Made by a program: the position numbers and the translations under genes. The notes beneath the pieces were generated by a model, which was not told the origin of the DNA, did not search any database, and saw nothing but the letters and a program-made list of their open reading frames with translations. A stretch of DNA of 64,000 nt from Thinopyrum elongatum. Its lineage: Eukaryota > Streptophyta > Magnoliopsida > Poales > Poaceae. Location of the stretch: the NCBI GenBank assembly GCA_011799875.1, contig CM022303.1, positions 548,779,368 to 548,843,367 of the forward strand, given 5' to 3'. This document shows, piece by piece, positions 20,195-31,912 of this stretch; the first letter of the stretch is position 1, and each line of letters begins with the position of its first letter.

Positions 20195-23100
20195 CTAAGG
20201 GACCGGAGCGTGGATGAAGCCGCCGTCTTTCGTGATGGTCATGAATGTGCGGTCGTTGTCAGCCTGCATTTGTAGCGTTGTTTCTATTTCACTGTTGGAC
20301 GGTTGATATTTGAGGTAGAACTGCCCCGAGGTACGAAGGACATCTTGATAGATGATTTCCGCAAACTCCAACTGGATGCGAAAGAATTCTTGTCTGATGT
20401 CCTCGTCCTGGATTGCCGACAAGCGTGCGGCCCAATCTTTGAGATTATTTGGTAGCATAAGGTGATTATGGTCCCGTACGATCGCCCGCATGTGATGGAG
20501 GGCGTAGTAGGCATCCTTATGACTGCCAGGTGGCTGCTTGACGCAGGGGAACGTCGTTACGTGGGTGAACACGTGCTTGCCGTACCTACAAATTGGCCTC
20601 CTGAAGGTGCCTCTAGATTTGGCGTAGCCGGGGAGAGCATCATCAAGAACTTTCTTCATATTTGTGTAGTCTTTCTTCGACTGACGGTCCGAGTCGAAAT
20701 ACGTGGCCATGGAATATTTCGGGCTTAAGAGGATGAGTGTGCAATGTGTGTCACTGCACAAAACACGGAATGTTAGAAAAAAAAAGAACGATCGAAATCT
20801 AAGAAATCGTATGTTACGGGGCGGTGAGGGGATGACTTACTCGGAAAAGTAAGGCACGAGGAAGTTATCCTTATCTGGGTTTGCCAGAATGACGCCTTCG
20901 AGGTATGAACTCGCGACTTGCCGGTCCCCAGCGCTGCCCAAGATCTTGGCACGCATGTAGAAGGGGTCGACTATCACGATGTCCGGGGTCTTGTCTCTAA
21001 TGATCCACATCTCCATACTGAGCGAAAATAGCCGAATGAAGGTGTAGTGCAGCAGATGAAGGTTAAACATAACGAAGATGTCATCAAACCGCAGGACGAT
21101 CATACGCCCGATGGTGCTATCGACAAAGCCCTTGCCCTCTGGCACCTTGGCCACGAAAACCGGGTATGCCACATCATTCTCGGAGAGACGCTGCTTCTCC
21201 ATAGAAAGAACACTGTCATGCAGACTCCGCATAGCACCGGTTGCAGCATTAAGCAGATTAGTCGGTAGCATCGGCCTACCCGCCACATGCACCCTCCTCG
21301 AGATATCCTTAGGTATTGGTGGCCCGTCCTGAGCACGGATCGTACTCGGTGCCGGCTGGCTCGCACCCTTGTTATTTTTTCTTTTCCGTCCCTTCTGCTT
21401 TTTCTGCTGTAATGGGATCGAGTTCTGCTCAGAGACCACCTTCTTGAGTGTGTTGGGGCTGATAATATTTCGCACCTCGGCTATTTGAGTCTCGGTGAAG
21501 GCGGCAGCTGGAGGCGTCTCCTGAGAACTGAACGCCAGACAACGCTTGTTGCAATTGGGTTTCTCCGCGGTACCAGCTAGATCGCGATCGTCTTTTGCAG
21601 GGTTGGGTTCTTGAGAAGGAGGCCCCAAGAATTCGTCACCGTACCCATGTTCGTTGAAGTACTTATCGACGTTGGAAAATGTACTGTCGTCGTCGTCCGG
21701 ATCCTATGCCATATGCATGTACGGATCAGCTGACGGCGGTAGCGTTGCTGCGGTCTTGCCATGGCTTGGCGCCGGCACGACTGGCGGTGTTGTCTGTGGG
21801 GTGGTGTCCCCCGCCCCCAAACGAATCTGGCTCTTCGGCCAAAGCATGGACCAGCTTAAGCAGGCGCTGAGGGTCATCACATCATCTTCGTCGGCCCTAG
21901 GGGGTCGAAACGGAGGTAACAAGTCATCGCAGCCCCGCAGCACCCGAACCAGTTGAACCCTATACACGGTGGGTGGCATCGGATTACCGTGGAACACGCG
22001 GTTGCCCGGTTGAACGATTTTGGCCTTGGCGACATCGATCAACTCGCCGTCCACGAAGTGCAGGAGAGTGCATGGAACATCGGCGGCGCCCTGCGAAAAC
22101 ATGTAGGGCGTCAGGGATGCCCAGTCAAAGGCAAGGAGATGAAGTCATCGGCCGAGGCTTAGTTACCGTGATGGCGTCGAGCTCGGCTAATGTCGAGGCA
22201 CCGCCAACGGCGGGCGTGCAAGTGACGGAGGGGCCGCTTGCTGCCGAGGTGCCGGCCGGCGTATTCTTCCCACACCCGGGTGCATTAAGCTCCAATGCCG
22301 GCGCCGACGTCGGAGACACCAATGCCGCCTCCGCCGGAGACACCAATGCCGGCGCGTTGTGCGAGTTGCTGCCCGTGAAGCTGGGAATCGGGGGCGGCCC
22401 CTGTTGGCCGCCCGCAATCCACGCCTGCAGCCCCTCAAGCAAGGTAGGCATAATGGCGGTGATCGTCGCTCCCAGTTGGTCTCGCACTTGCTCTTGGACT
22501 ATCTCCGGAATCCGCGCCACTTGTGCCTTGAGTTCTTTAACCTCGCGCTCCTGGCTTTCCGAGCTGGTCTTTCTCTCCTTTCGCCCAGCCTTATAGTATT
22601 CCGACCATTTCGTGGACAAGACTTTGCCGGCCACACGACCAGCTGACGACGGCTTACTGAACTTATCCTTGTGTTTCATTACGTTCAACGCCCTATTTAA
22701 AGTGGTGTCCCAAGGGGCAGACGGGGAGCTCTGAGACCCCGCGCTACTGCTTTCAGTTTCCTGCGGAAGGAACGTGAACCATTTAGAAATTTGGCTTCAT
22801 TAATTAGAATGCAACCATATGGAGCTAATTACGCGGGGGTGTATTCCTTACCAGAACAAGCTCAAGCACCTTCACCTTCGGATCCGTGGTAAGCTCCTTT
22901 GTTACCGGGTCCACCTTGTACCGGGCCCTGACATAGTTCCTGGTCTGCTTTTCATGGTATTTATCGAAGAGGGGCGGTAGGCCTTGCTCGGCAGGCTCCG
23001 CGTCCTCCTTGTCCCATATAGGTTCCGCCACTCTGTAACCGTCGGGATCGAGTTTGTGGAACCCTAAGTTCAAGTCCCGCATATCTTTCCCCCACTGACT

Positions 23101-23769
23101 TGATTCCGCGGATGCGTTGCTCTCGCACTTGATCTTGAACTCCAGGTAGTCAGCTTCGCTGATCGAAGGATTTGTCTCCTTGATCTTCTCATAACTATCA
23201 CCACTTAGAATCCTTCTCTTCACCACAGCTCTCCAAGTAGCCAGGGCCGTGCTCATCTTCGTGAGGGCGGCACTGTTCACTTTATTCCCTGAGAGGCGTG
23301 TGTTTGCGAAGTCACCGAGGAACTTGTATCGTTCGTGCAGCTTTGTGAAGAGGAGGTTGCGCAAATTCCCTCGGTCACGATGCCTTAGGTTCTCGGTGTT
23401 GATCGAGACGGTGCTCTGGAGAATGCACCCGAGTTGTCCCGCGTACCCACTGACTAATTCTTTGGGCGCCGTTGGATGCCCACTGGAGGACACTTCAGTA
23501 AATTCCTCCTTGACGGTGCCGAGCACGTTCGGGCGCCGGTCCTTCCGTTGCCTCTTCGGCTGGCTGCCATCTGTGCGTGCGCTGCCATCATCAGTGGTGG
23601 CATCCCCGGTGGCACCATCAGTGGTGTCATCCCCGACGCCACTAGGGGTTGTGTAGTTGGGATCGGTGTCTTCCGCGGCGTCCTCATAGCGGTGAGGTTC
23701 TTCCTCCATCTCCTGGGACAGCTCCCAGAATGACTTGCCCGAACCGCCGGCCTCATCGTTGTCGGCCAT
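20195..23769 (-). pseudogene. CACTA second ORF: TnpA-like (Transposase_24) region followed by Ulp1-like domain, multi-exon, broken
   Basis: The first exon starts at 23769 (MADNDEAGGSGKSFWELSQE) and ends at 22852 before GTAAGG. It contains the plant Transposase_24 (Ptta/En/Spm) type region. The next exon, from about 22761, has a coiled-coil-like stretch. A third covers about 22160-21704 and a fourth continues to 20841; the last is about 20753-20195. An in-frame TAG at 21704-21706 splits the third/fourth region, probably a CAG change. The C-terminal part resembles Ulp1-type cysteine peptidases (SPKYSMATYFDSD, CVKQPPGS). The usual Cys-Gly-Tyr-Tyr after CVKQPPGS reads HKDAYYALHHM, and the expected HW reads HC, so peptidase activity is unlikely. 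Exon borders other than those with coordinates are approximate. Confidence 0.75.
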
Positions 23770-23820
23770 GTTCGCTCTAAATAGGAAAAAAAGGCTAGAA
23801 TGATTAATTGTAAGATGGTG

Positions 23821-23917
23821 GCTTCGGTTGAGAATCGGGCACCTTCTAGGTCAAGAAAATTGGGCATGACCTTTGCTAATTTTCTTGACCTAGGAGTGCC
23901 CCATTCTCAACCGAAAC
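23821..23917 (-). repeat. Hairpin in the leader of the second CACTA ORF
   Basis: Two 41-base arms (23821-23861 and 23877-23917) are complementary at about 36 positions around a 15-base loop. The structure lies 50-150 bp upstream of the ORF start at 23769. Confidence 0.85.
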
Positions 23918-25139
23918 GGAAATTAATCAACATTTTAGGAGAAAGGGGTAACTATTTGTCAACATTTCAGCAGCGGCACAGTGGCCATAGTGGCATGCCA
24001 TGAGAGAGGCCTGATGGTTGACACAGTGAGAGAGGTCTGAGGCCTGACGCTGAATCAATTCTCCAATTACACTGAATCAATTTCTATCTGCGCTTACTAC
24101 TAATGGATCGTTATCACAATTCTGAAATGGCAAAACAGTCATATGAACAAAGCTGGTATTCAGAACTGCAATGAAAAGAGAGCAAAGCGAGTCCTCCTAT
24201 TATGCAACCAATAACGAGAAACCCTTTCCAGGCTATCGGTTATATTTCAGTCAAAGATCTATCTATGAGCCCCACATGAGTTGACTGACCAAACATAAAA
24301 CTCGAAAACAGAACATCAATCAAAGAAAATAAACTCTGAACCTGAACTATGGCTGATGGATTACCTATGGAAAATATGGCTAATGATCATTTCTGAACCT
24401 GAACTTTGCATCTCTTTTGCTAGATGTTACTATCGCGATAATTAACTCTGAATTGCTGGTATGGTCTTACACGAATTGTATGGTTTTGTAATACAAGTCA
24501 CAAATTTGATAGATACAACATATAACTAAATGAAACAGGTTGACTCCAACAAATAGTACTATATATGCCATAAATTTGTAGAACTATACTAATTAAATGA
24601 CAGCTCAGGCATGAAAAGAAAATAACATCTCACCATTGTTATACTGTCATCATACAAGTTTCACGCATAGATACCAACTGCCTAAAATTGTTTGCCACAA
24701 CTGAATTTGAACGGCAAGCATATATATAGAGCATTTGCCCATCAAACATTCTTCTATTCAGAAAGCTAGCTGTATGAATGTCTTATGACCGATCTTTATG
24801 ATCAAATCAACAGCTGATCTGTTACTTTAGAAACCAGAAGGCTAAACAGTACATGTACTTTTCTCTCTGCTATGAAATTAACCAGGTCGGATATTGAAAT
24901 ACAAGACAAGGAGGGCACCTATTAACCAGCAGACTAAACACTCTTTGTTTTCCAAGCCACCAAGACGCTATAACGAACAATCCTATAACGAACACTCTTT
25001 GTTTTCTAAGCCAGCAATTCAGAGTTAATTATCGCGATAGTAACATCTAGCAAAAGAGATGCAAAGTTCAGGTTCGGAAATGATCATCAGCCATATTTTC
25101 CATAGGTAATCCTAATCCATTGTAGCCCATGGATTAGAA
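23918..25139. other. AT-rich spacer between the CACTA ORFs, with a long inverted repeat
   Basis: No coding frame is seen. Arms at about 24360-24456 and 25013-25110 are inverted copies of about 97 bp with two or three mismatches, separated by about 555 bp. Both contain GTTACTATCGCGATAATTAA or its complement. A smaller direct repeat (AACACTCTTTGTTTTC) is at 24938 and 24992. Confidence 0.8.
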
Positions 25140-25470
25140 GGATAAATCATGGCTGGCTGGCTTACATCGTCGTCGCCGCCGGGCGCCGGGCCGGAGGTTC
25201 CACTTCGCGGCGGCCCCGGCGAGCGAGGAGGGGGCTTAGCCGGGCAGGGTGGTCCAGTCGCTGTACAACCCGTGGGAGCGGGTGGGTGCTCGGCCGGAGG
25301 CGAAGCTTCTGGCTGCGCTCGCGGACGGGGACGGCGACGCGGCGGCGGGGAGGGGGAGGCGGCGGCGGAGGCTAGGGTTTGAGACCAGGGAGGAGGCGAG
25401 GGCGAGGCTGCTAGGTTTTTTTTTTGAGTGGTTGCTAGGTTTTGAGAGGAGGGGCGGCTAGTAGTTGGGC
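25140..25470. other. GC-rich block resembling a captured gene 5' region
   Basis: This block is far more GC-rich than the rest of the element. On the minus strand it contains CTCAAACCCTAGCCTCCG, like a grass gene leader. On the plus strand there is a frame with LYNPWERVGARPEAK. It may be a captured host gene fragment now placed upstream of the second CACTA ORF. I cannot identify a donor gene or decide the strand. Confidence 0.4.
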
Positions 25471-25496
25471 TGGGCCGTGGCTAGCCGGTTGGGTTA

Positions 25497-25612
25497 GCAA
25501 TGGCGCACCTTTTAGGGGTGCGCCATAAAAAGGGGTATATCAATGGCGCACCTTTTAGGGGTGCGCCATAAACACCGTGATAGCAATGGCGCACCTTCTC
25601 CTGGTGCGCCAT
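25497..25612. repeat. Internal copy of the CACTA subterminal repeat cluster
   Basis: Three inverted pairs of ATGGCGCACC...GGTGCGCCAT occur in the middle of the element between its two main ORFs, not at an end. The first two pairs share CACCTTTTAGGGGTG. Confidence 0.9.
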
Positions 25613-25844
25613 TACTAACTTTTTTTTTTAATTTTTTTGGACTTTTAGTTGCATGTAATAATTTATGATTTGAGATAAAAGAAAAGGAAAATGCAAATGG
25701 AGTGATAAAACCATTGTGCAAAGATTTAGAATTAGATGACATGGTTGAAATCAAGTGATACATGTAATAATTTAGTTGCATGTAATAATTGAGCTTGCCA
25801 TTGACACACACACACGCGGCCGACACGTCGTGATTCGATCTTAG

Positions 25845-28800
25845 CTATCTTTTCACAATCTTCTTGCCCTTCTTTTTCGCAAATGGAGTTCTTCTCTTGA
25901 ACGGACGTCCTTTAGGTAGGGTGGTCCTGCTTCTTCTTGTGGTGTATGGTACTTCATCGTCGTCGTCATCTTCCATCTTCGGGTCGCCGTACTTGTCGAA
26001 GTCTTGCTCATTGGCGACTCCATCCATTCCGATGATGTTCCTTTTGCCTCTCCTCATGACAACATGACTAGGCTTTGACGGGTCGGTAATGAGGAAGCAT
26101 TGGTCCACTTGGGAAGCCAGTACCCATGGCTCATTTTTCGCGGTGACGTTTGCGCCCGCGGTCTTGGATTTGGCTTCGGGTATAACCATGGTGGTGAAAT
26201 ACCGGTCTTCTTTTAGGACGCTCTTGGCCCATCTGACACGGAACATCGGGACCTTCTCTCCAGCGTAGCTCAGCTCCCAGATCTCCTCGATCCTTCCGTA
26301 GTATCTGTCCTTGTCGTTACCGGTGTAGGATTCCATCGTTACCCCGGAGTTCTGATAATCGCTCTTCATGTCCTTTTCCTCGGTGTAGAATGTGTAGCCG
26401 TTGATATCGTACGCCTCATAGGTCATCAGGTTGTGCTCGGCGCCCTGTGACAAGGCGAATATGAGTTTTTCTTCCGCGAAAGAATCCTCATGTAAAGGGT
26501 ACGACAGAAGCTTCTCCTTGAACCAACGCGTGAAACATGAGTTGTGCTCTTTGATTATATCTCCGTCCGTCCTTTGTTGGCCTCGGTCATTGTACGTCTT
26601 CTCAATAAAGGTTTTGTGCTCTACCACCCAAGGATCGACCACGTCTATGTGTTGTAGCGCGACTAGGTTTGCTCTTTCAAAGTCGATGAGTCGACCCTTG
26701 AAGTCGACATGCATTTCGCGGCGACCCTCGCGGTGACCCCATCCAGCGAGCCTGCCGAGGTGCCTGTTGACGGGCAGACCAATGGGGTTCTCGATGCCTA
26801 GATAATTCGTGCAATAGGAGATGCACTTTTCGGTCAGAAAGCCCTTGGCTATGCTTCCATCTGGACGTGCCCTGTTGCGAACGTATCCTTTGATGACACC
26901 ATTCATCCTTTCGAACGGCATCATGCTGTGCAGGAACGTCGGCCCGAGTTGGATGATATCCTCCACGATATGGACCAGCAGATGCACCATAACGTCGAAG
27001 AATGCGGGCGGGAAGTAGATCTCAAGCTCGCATAGTATCACCACGATCTCTTCCTGTAGCCTTCTGAGTTGCCTCACGCGAACCGACTTCCGAGAGATGA
27101 CGTCGAAAAAGTTGCATAGGCCAAATAGCGTTTCATGGACGTGCGCGTCCATGATCCCACCGATTGCAACTGGAAGTATCTGCGTCATCAGCACGTGACA
27201 GTCGTGAGACTTCATCCCGCTGAACTTCTGCTTCGCTGAGTCTAGGTATCTGCTTATCTTCCCCGCGTAACCGTAAGGAAGTTTTACTCCTACGAGGCAG
27301 GTGAAAAACTGCTCGATCTCCTCCTAACTTAGAGTGAAGCACGCGGGAGGGCAGTCATATTCGATCTTCTTGGCCTTTTTGCCTTTGCGACGACTTTCCG
27401 TGTCCTTCGCCTCATCATCATCATCATCATCATTAGGGTGTTTTGCGTGAAGCTCCTCCCTGATGCCCACTGATTGCAAGTCTGCCCTTGCTTTTGGCCC
27501 ATCTTTGGTCCTCTCTGGCATGTTGAGCAGGGTACCAAGCAGACTCTCGCACACGTTCTTCGTGATATGCATGACATCAAGGCTGTGAGGCACACGGAGA
27601 TCTTCCAGTACGGCAAGTCCCAGAAAACAGACCTCGTTTTCCATACCTTCAGCAGCGGCTCTGGCGCCTTTCGCTTCTTTCCCGGCGGTGGGCACTCTTT
27701 CCAATTTTTCAATAGCTCGTCTATTTCCTCGCCGCTCCTCGTACGCGGGCGTCTTCGGGGTTCGGTTTCACCATCGAACAGATCCTTGCGTTTTCTCCAT
27801 GCGTCATCGTCGCGAAGCCACCTTCGATGTCCCATGAACACGGTTTTCGAAGACCCGGGTGAAGGAAATATGCCCTAGAGGCAATAATAAAGTTATTATT
27901 TATTTCCTTATATCATGATAAATGTTTATTATTCATGCTAGAATTGTATTAACCGGAAACATGATACATGTGTGAATACATAGACAAACAGAGTGTCACT
28001 AGTAAGCCTCTACTAGACTAGCTCGTTAATCAAAGATGGTTATGTTTCCTAACCATAGACATGAGTTGTCATTTGATTAACGGGATCACATCATTAGGAG
28101 AATGATGTGATTGACTTGACCCATTCCGTTAGCTTAGCACTTGATCGTTTAGTATGTTGCTATTGCTTTCTTCATGACTTATACATGTTCCTATAACTAT
28201 GAGATTATGCAACTCCCGTTTACCGGAGGAACACTTTGTGTGCTACCAAACGTCACAACGTAACTGGGTGATTATAAAGGTGCTCTACAGGTGTCTCCGA
28301 AGGTACTTGTTGAGTTGGCGTATTTCGAGATTAGGATTTGTCACTCCGATTGTCGGAGAGGTATCTCTGGGCCCACTCGGTAATGCACATCACTATAAGC
28401 CTTACAAGCAATGTAACTAATAAGTTAGTTACGGGATGATGCATTACGAAATGAGTAAAGAGACTTGCCGGTAACGAGATTGAGCTAGGTATTGAGATAC
28501 CGACGATCGAATCTCGGGCAAGTAACATACTGATGACAAAGGGAACAACGTATGTTGTTATGCGGTTTGACCGATAAAGATCTTCATAGAATATGTAGGA
28601 ACCAATATGAGCATCCAGGTTCCGCTATTGGTTATTGACCGGAGACGTGTCTCGGTCATGTCTACATAGTTCTCGAACCCGTAGGGTCCGCACGCTTAAA
28701 GTTCTGTGACGATTTGTATTATGAGTTTATGTGTTTTGATGTACCGAAGGTAGTTCGGAGTCCCGGATGAGATCGGGGACATGACGAGGAGTCTCGAAAT

Positions 28801-31092
28801 GGTCGAGACGTAAAGATCGATATATTGGACGACTATATTCGGACATCGGAAAGGTTCTGAGTGGTCCGGGTATTTTTCGGAGTACCGGGGAGTTACGGGA
28901 ATACGGGGAAGAAGTATATGGGCCTTATTGGGCTTTAGGGGAGAGAGAGAGGTAGGCCGCGCGCCCCCCCAAGGCCTAGTCCGAATTGGACTAGGGGGAG
29001 GGGCTGCGCCCCCTCCTTCCTTCTCTTCTCTCTTCCCCTTCCTTCTCTCCTACTCCTACTACTTGGAAGGAGGGGAATCCTACTCCCGGTGGGAGTAGGA
29101 CTCCTCCAGGGCGCGCCATAGCTAGGCCGGCCCTCCCCCTCCTCCACTCCTTTATATACGTGGCCAGGGGGCACCCCATAGACACAACAATTGATCATTG
29201 ATCTCTTAGCCGTGTGCGGTGCCCCCCTCCACCATAATCCACCTCGATCATATCGCAGCGGTGCTTAGGCGAAGCCCTGCGTCGGTAGCATCATCATCAC
29301 CGTCACCACGCCGTCGTGCTGACGAAACTCTCCTGTGAAGCTTTGCTGGATCGAAGCTCGCGGGACGTCATCGAGTTGAACGTGTGCTGAACTCCGAGGT
29401 GCCGTGCGTTCGGTACTTGGATCGGTCGGATCGTGAAGACGTACGACTACATCAACCGCGTTGTGCTAACGCTTCCGCTTTCGGTCTACGAGGGTACGTG
29501 GACACACTCTCCCCTCTCGTTGCTATGCATCACCATGATCCTGTGTGTGCGTAGGAAATTTTTGAAATTACTACGTTTCCCAACACTGGGATCTCTATCT
29601 AGCTGGCGATACGTTGTGTCATCCATGCACCTGACGCATGCACAAAATCCGTGGACCACCTGCCCCGCGACATATCCGTAACCGAGATAGTCGTTCACCG
29701 TCGTGAGCAGTGCGGCTCTCATAGGGAAATATTCTTTTGCTGCGGCGTCCCACGTATTGGCTGGCGTTTTCCACAGCGTGTCTAGCTCCTCTTTCAGCAG
29801 CCCTAGATACAGATTGATGTCGTTCCCTGGTTGTTTCGGCCCTTCAATTAGCATACTCATGTGAATGTACTTCCTCTTCATGCACATCCAGGGGGAAGGT
29901 TGTACATCCACACAAACACAGGCCAGGTGCTATGTGTGCTTCTCTGGCTGCCAAACGGATTGAATCCATCGGTGCTCGCGCCCAGCACGATGTTCCTTGG
30001 ATCGTCCCCAAATTCTGGGTGTTCGAAGTTCAACGCTTGCCACTGGCTCGCATCCTTAGGGTGACTCAGCATCTTGTCTTTTTTATTTATCTCCGGATCA
30101 TTTCTGTCATCTTCTCGCTTCTTCTCCTCCCTATCCGCGTGCCAACACAGGAGCTTTGCTAGCTTAGGGTCCGCGAAATACCGCTGCAGACGAGGAGTGA
30201 TTGGAAAGTACCACACCACTTTTCGAGGAGCTTTCTTCCTCTTCTTGTATCGAGTGACACCGCACACCGGACATATGGTAGACTCCGCGTGCTCGTCCTG
30301 ATAAATGATGCAATCGTTCATGCACACATGGTATTTCACGTGTGGTAAATCCAGAGGACACACGATTTTCTTCGCCTCCTCGAAACTGGTCGGGCACTTG
30401 TTCCCCTTGGGAAGACGTTCGTGCCAGAATGACATGTTCTCGTCGAAGCATGCGTCGGTCATTTTGTGTTTTACCTTCATCTCCAGAGCCATGAGCGTTA
30501 CTTTCAGGCGGGTATCCTCGGGCCTGCATCCTTCATACGATGGAGTAACCGCGTCTATCTCCAGTTGATCCAGCTTGGCTTTCTCTCGGGCGGCAGCTCT
30601 TGCGTTACCCGTCTGCTTGAGAAGCAGCTCTTGAATATGAGGGTCCTGCACCCAGCCCATCGATGGTCCATCGTCGTCTGCTCCGGCATCTTCATCTTCA
30701 TGATCATGCCCTTCGTCTTGATCTTCCTCATCATCATGTCCGGCATCTTCTACATGATGACTGTGTCCTGCATCTACTTCGTGATCATGTCCTGGAGATT
30801 CTTCGTCTTCTCGCCCGCCCTCGCCGCTATTGTCTTGCTGCCCTTCCTTATTTCTTGCCCGGCCCCCATGGACGACTTCATAATCATCTTCATCACCTTG
30901 CCACCGATAGCCATCCATGAAACCACGCAAGAGCAGGTGGTCCCGCACCTGTCTGGAATTCGGGTCCATAAGGCTCTTCAGCTTGCATCTTCGACACGGA
31001 CATCTTATCTCTGTCTCGTTCTTTTGAAGCATCTCGGCCTTCGCGGAGCTCAAAAACCTATTCACAATGCCTTTGGTCATCGTGCGGACCAT
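25845..31092 (-). pseudogene. CACTA Tnp2-type transposase, broken and split by an Angela-like LTR
   Basis: This would encode the CACTA transposase. Reading from 31092: a Cys-rich transposase-associated region (CPCRRCK), an acidic Asp/Glu/His-rich linker, then the Tnp2/Transposase_21 core (CPVCGVTRYKK, LGASTDGFNPFG, DVMHITKNVCES). The 3' part (27215-25845, 456 open codons) matches DUF4218-like (ILPVAIGGIMD, FFDVMVHLLVHIVEDI) and DUF4216-like (YYGRIEEIWELSY) regions and ends in a basic tail. Defects: an extra C near 29890 shifts frame; an LTR insertion at 27860-29585; a second shift near 27600; and TAG where Glu is expected at about 27325. The ATG at 31092 follows CCCGCAG, which may be a splice acceptor, so the true start may lie in an upstream exon. 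Confidence 0.9.
27860..29585 (+). mobile_element. Angela/BARE-like copia solo LTR (1,726 bp)
   Basis: It starts TGAAGGAAATATGCCCTAGA and ends ACGTTTCCCAACA, as in Triticeae Angela/BARE LTRs, with no internal domain attached. Flanks are CCGGG (27855-27859) and CTGGG (29586-29590), a 5-bp target duplication with one C-to-T change. Removing it restores the transposase frame across the site. Confidence 0.93.
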
Positions 31093-31548
31093 GGTTGCCT
31101 GCGGGTTAGAGCAAAACGATATTTTAGAACAAAAAAAAATTTGGCATGACTTTGCCTAAAAATAGGACAAAAAAGAATGCATAGTGCCAAATTCTCGCCG
31201 AAACGGAAATGAATCAACATTCCGGCAAAATATTGGCAACTATCGCATTTCAAATACCGGTACCTGCAAACACAAACATATGCAACACCACAAACATACG
31301 TAGATCTAGGCCATAAAAAGTGTGTACGTTGTTGGAGGGAGAAAAAAGTAGATCTAGAACATAAAGAAAGCTTTCCCCTTACTTACCTATCAAAAAAAGG
31401 AAATTTAACCACTTAATTTGGGTGAATCTATGGTGCAAATGAGGTGAGGAGGAGGAGGCAGCCGAGACCAAGCTTGGTAGAGGTGGAGAGAATGAAGTGG
31501 GGAAAGTGAGTGTGGTAGGTGGCTGTCAAAAATATCTAGCTGCTCTCA
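31093..31548 (-). promoter_or_regulatory. Leader and promoter region of the CACTA transposase ORF
   Basis: The stretch 31138-31250 resembles the leader of the second ORF (23863-23965): both have GGCATGAC, CCGAAACGGAAAT and AATCAACATT in the same order. No other feature is recognised. Confidence 0.55.
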
Positions 31549-31912
31549 GGTTACCAATGGCGGACCTCCTAAGAATGCGCCATTGGTAACCAGGGTTACT
31601 AATGGCGCACCTGGTGTGTGGTGCGCCATTACTAGTTTTGAAAAAAAAATTGAAAAAAAAATTGTTAGTAGTGGCGCACCGTGGGTGTGGTGCGCCATTA
31701 CTAGTTAAAACTAGTCATGGCGCACCAAACCACGGTGCACCACTGGTAAGTCTGGGGAGGGGGTGTGCCCAGGAGAAACTTAGCGGTGGCGCACCACACA
31801 CAAGGTGCGCCATTAGTAATATAAACATTAGTGGCGCACCCATGTGTGGTGCGCCACTGCTATTTGGCAGTGGCGCACCACATACATAGTGCGCCACTAA
31901 TGTCTATATTAG
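31549..31912. repeat. Right subterminal repeat cluster of the CACTA element
   Basis: Multiple inverted pairs of ATGGCGCACC / GGTGCGCCAT and AGTGGCGCACC / GGTGCGCCACT, matching the left cluster. Confidence 0.92.

Noticed and set aside
25149..25461. Plus-strand frame in the GC-rich CACTA block as a gene
   Set aside because: No complete gene structure or recognised domain was found; kept only as a possible captured fragment.
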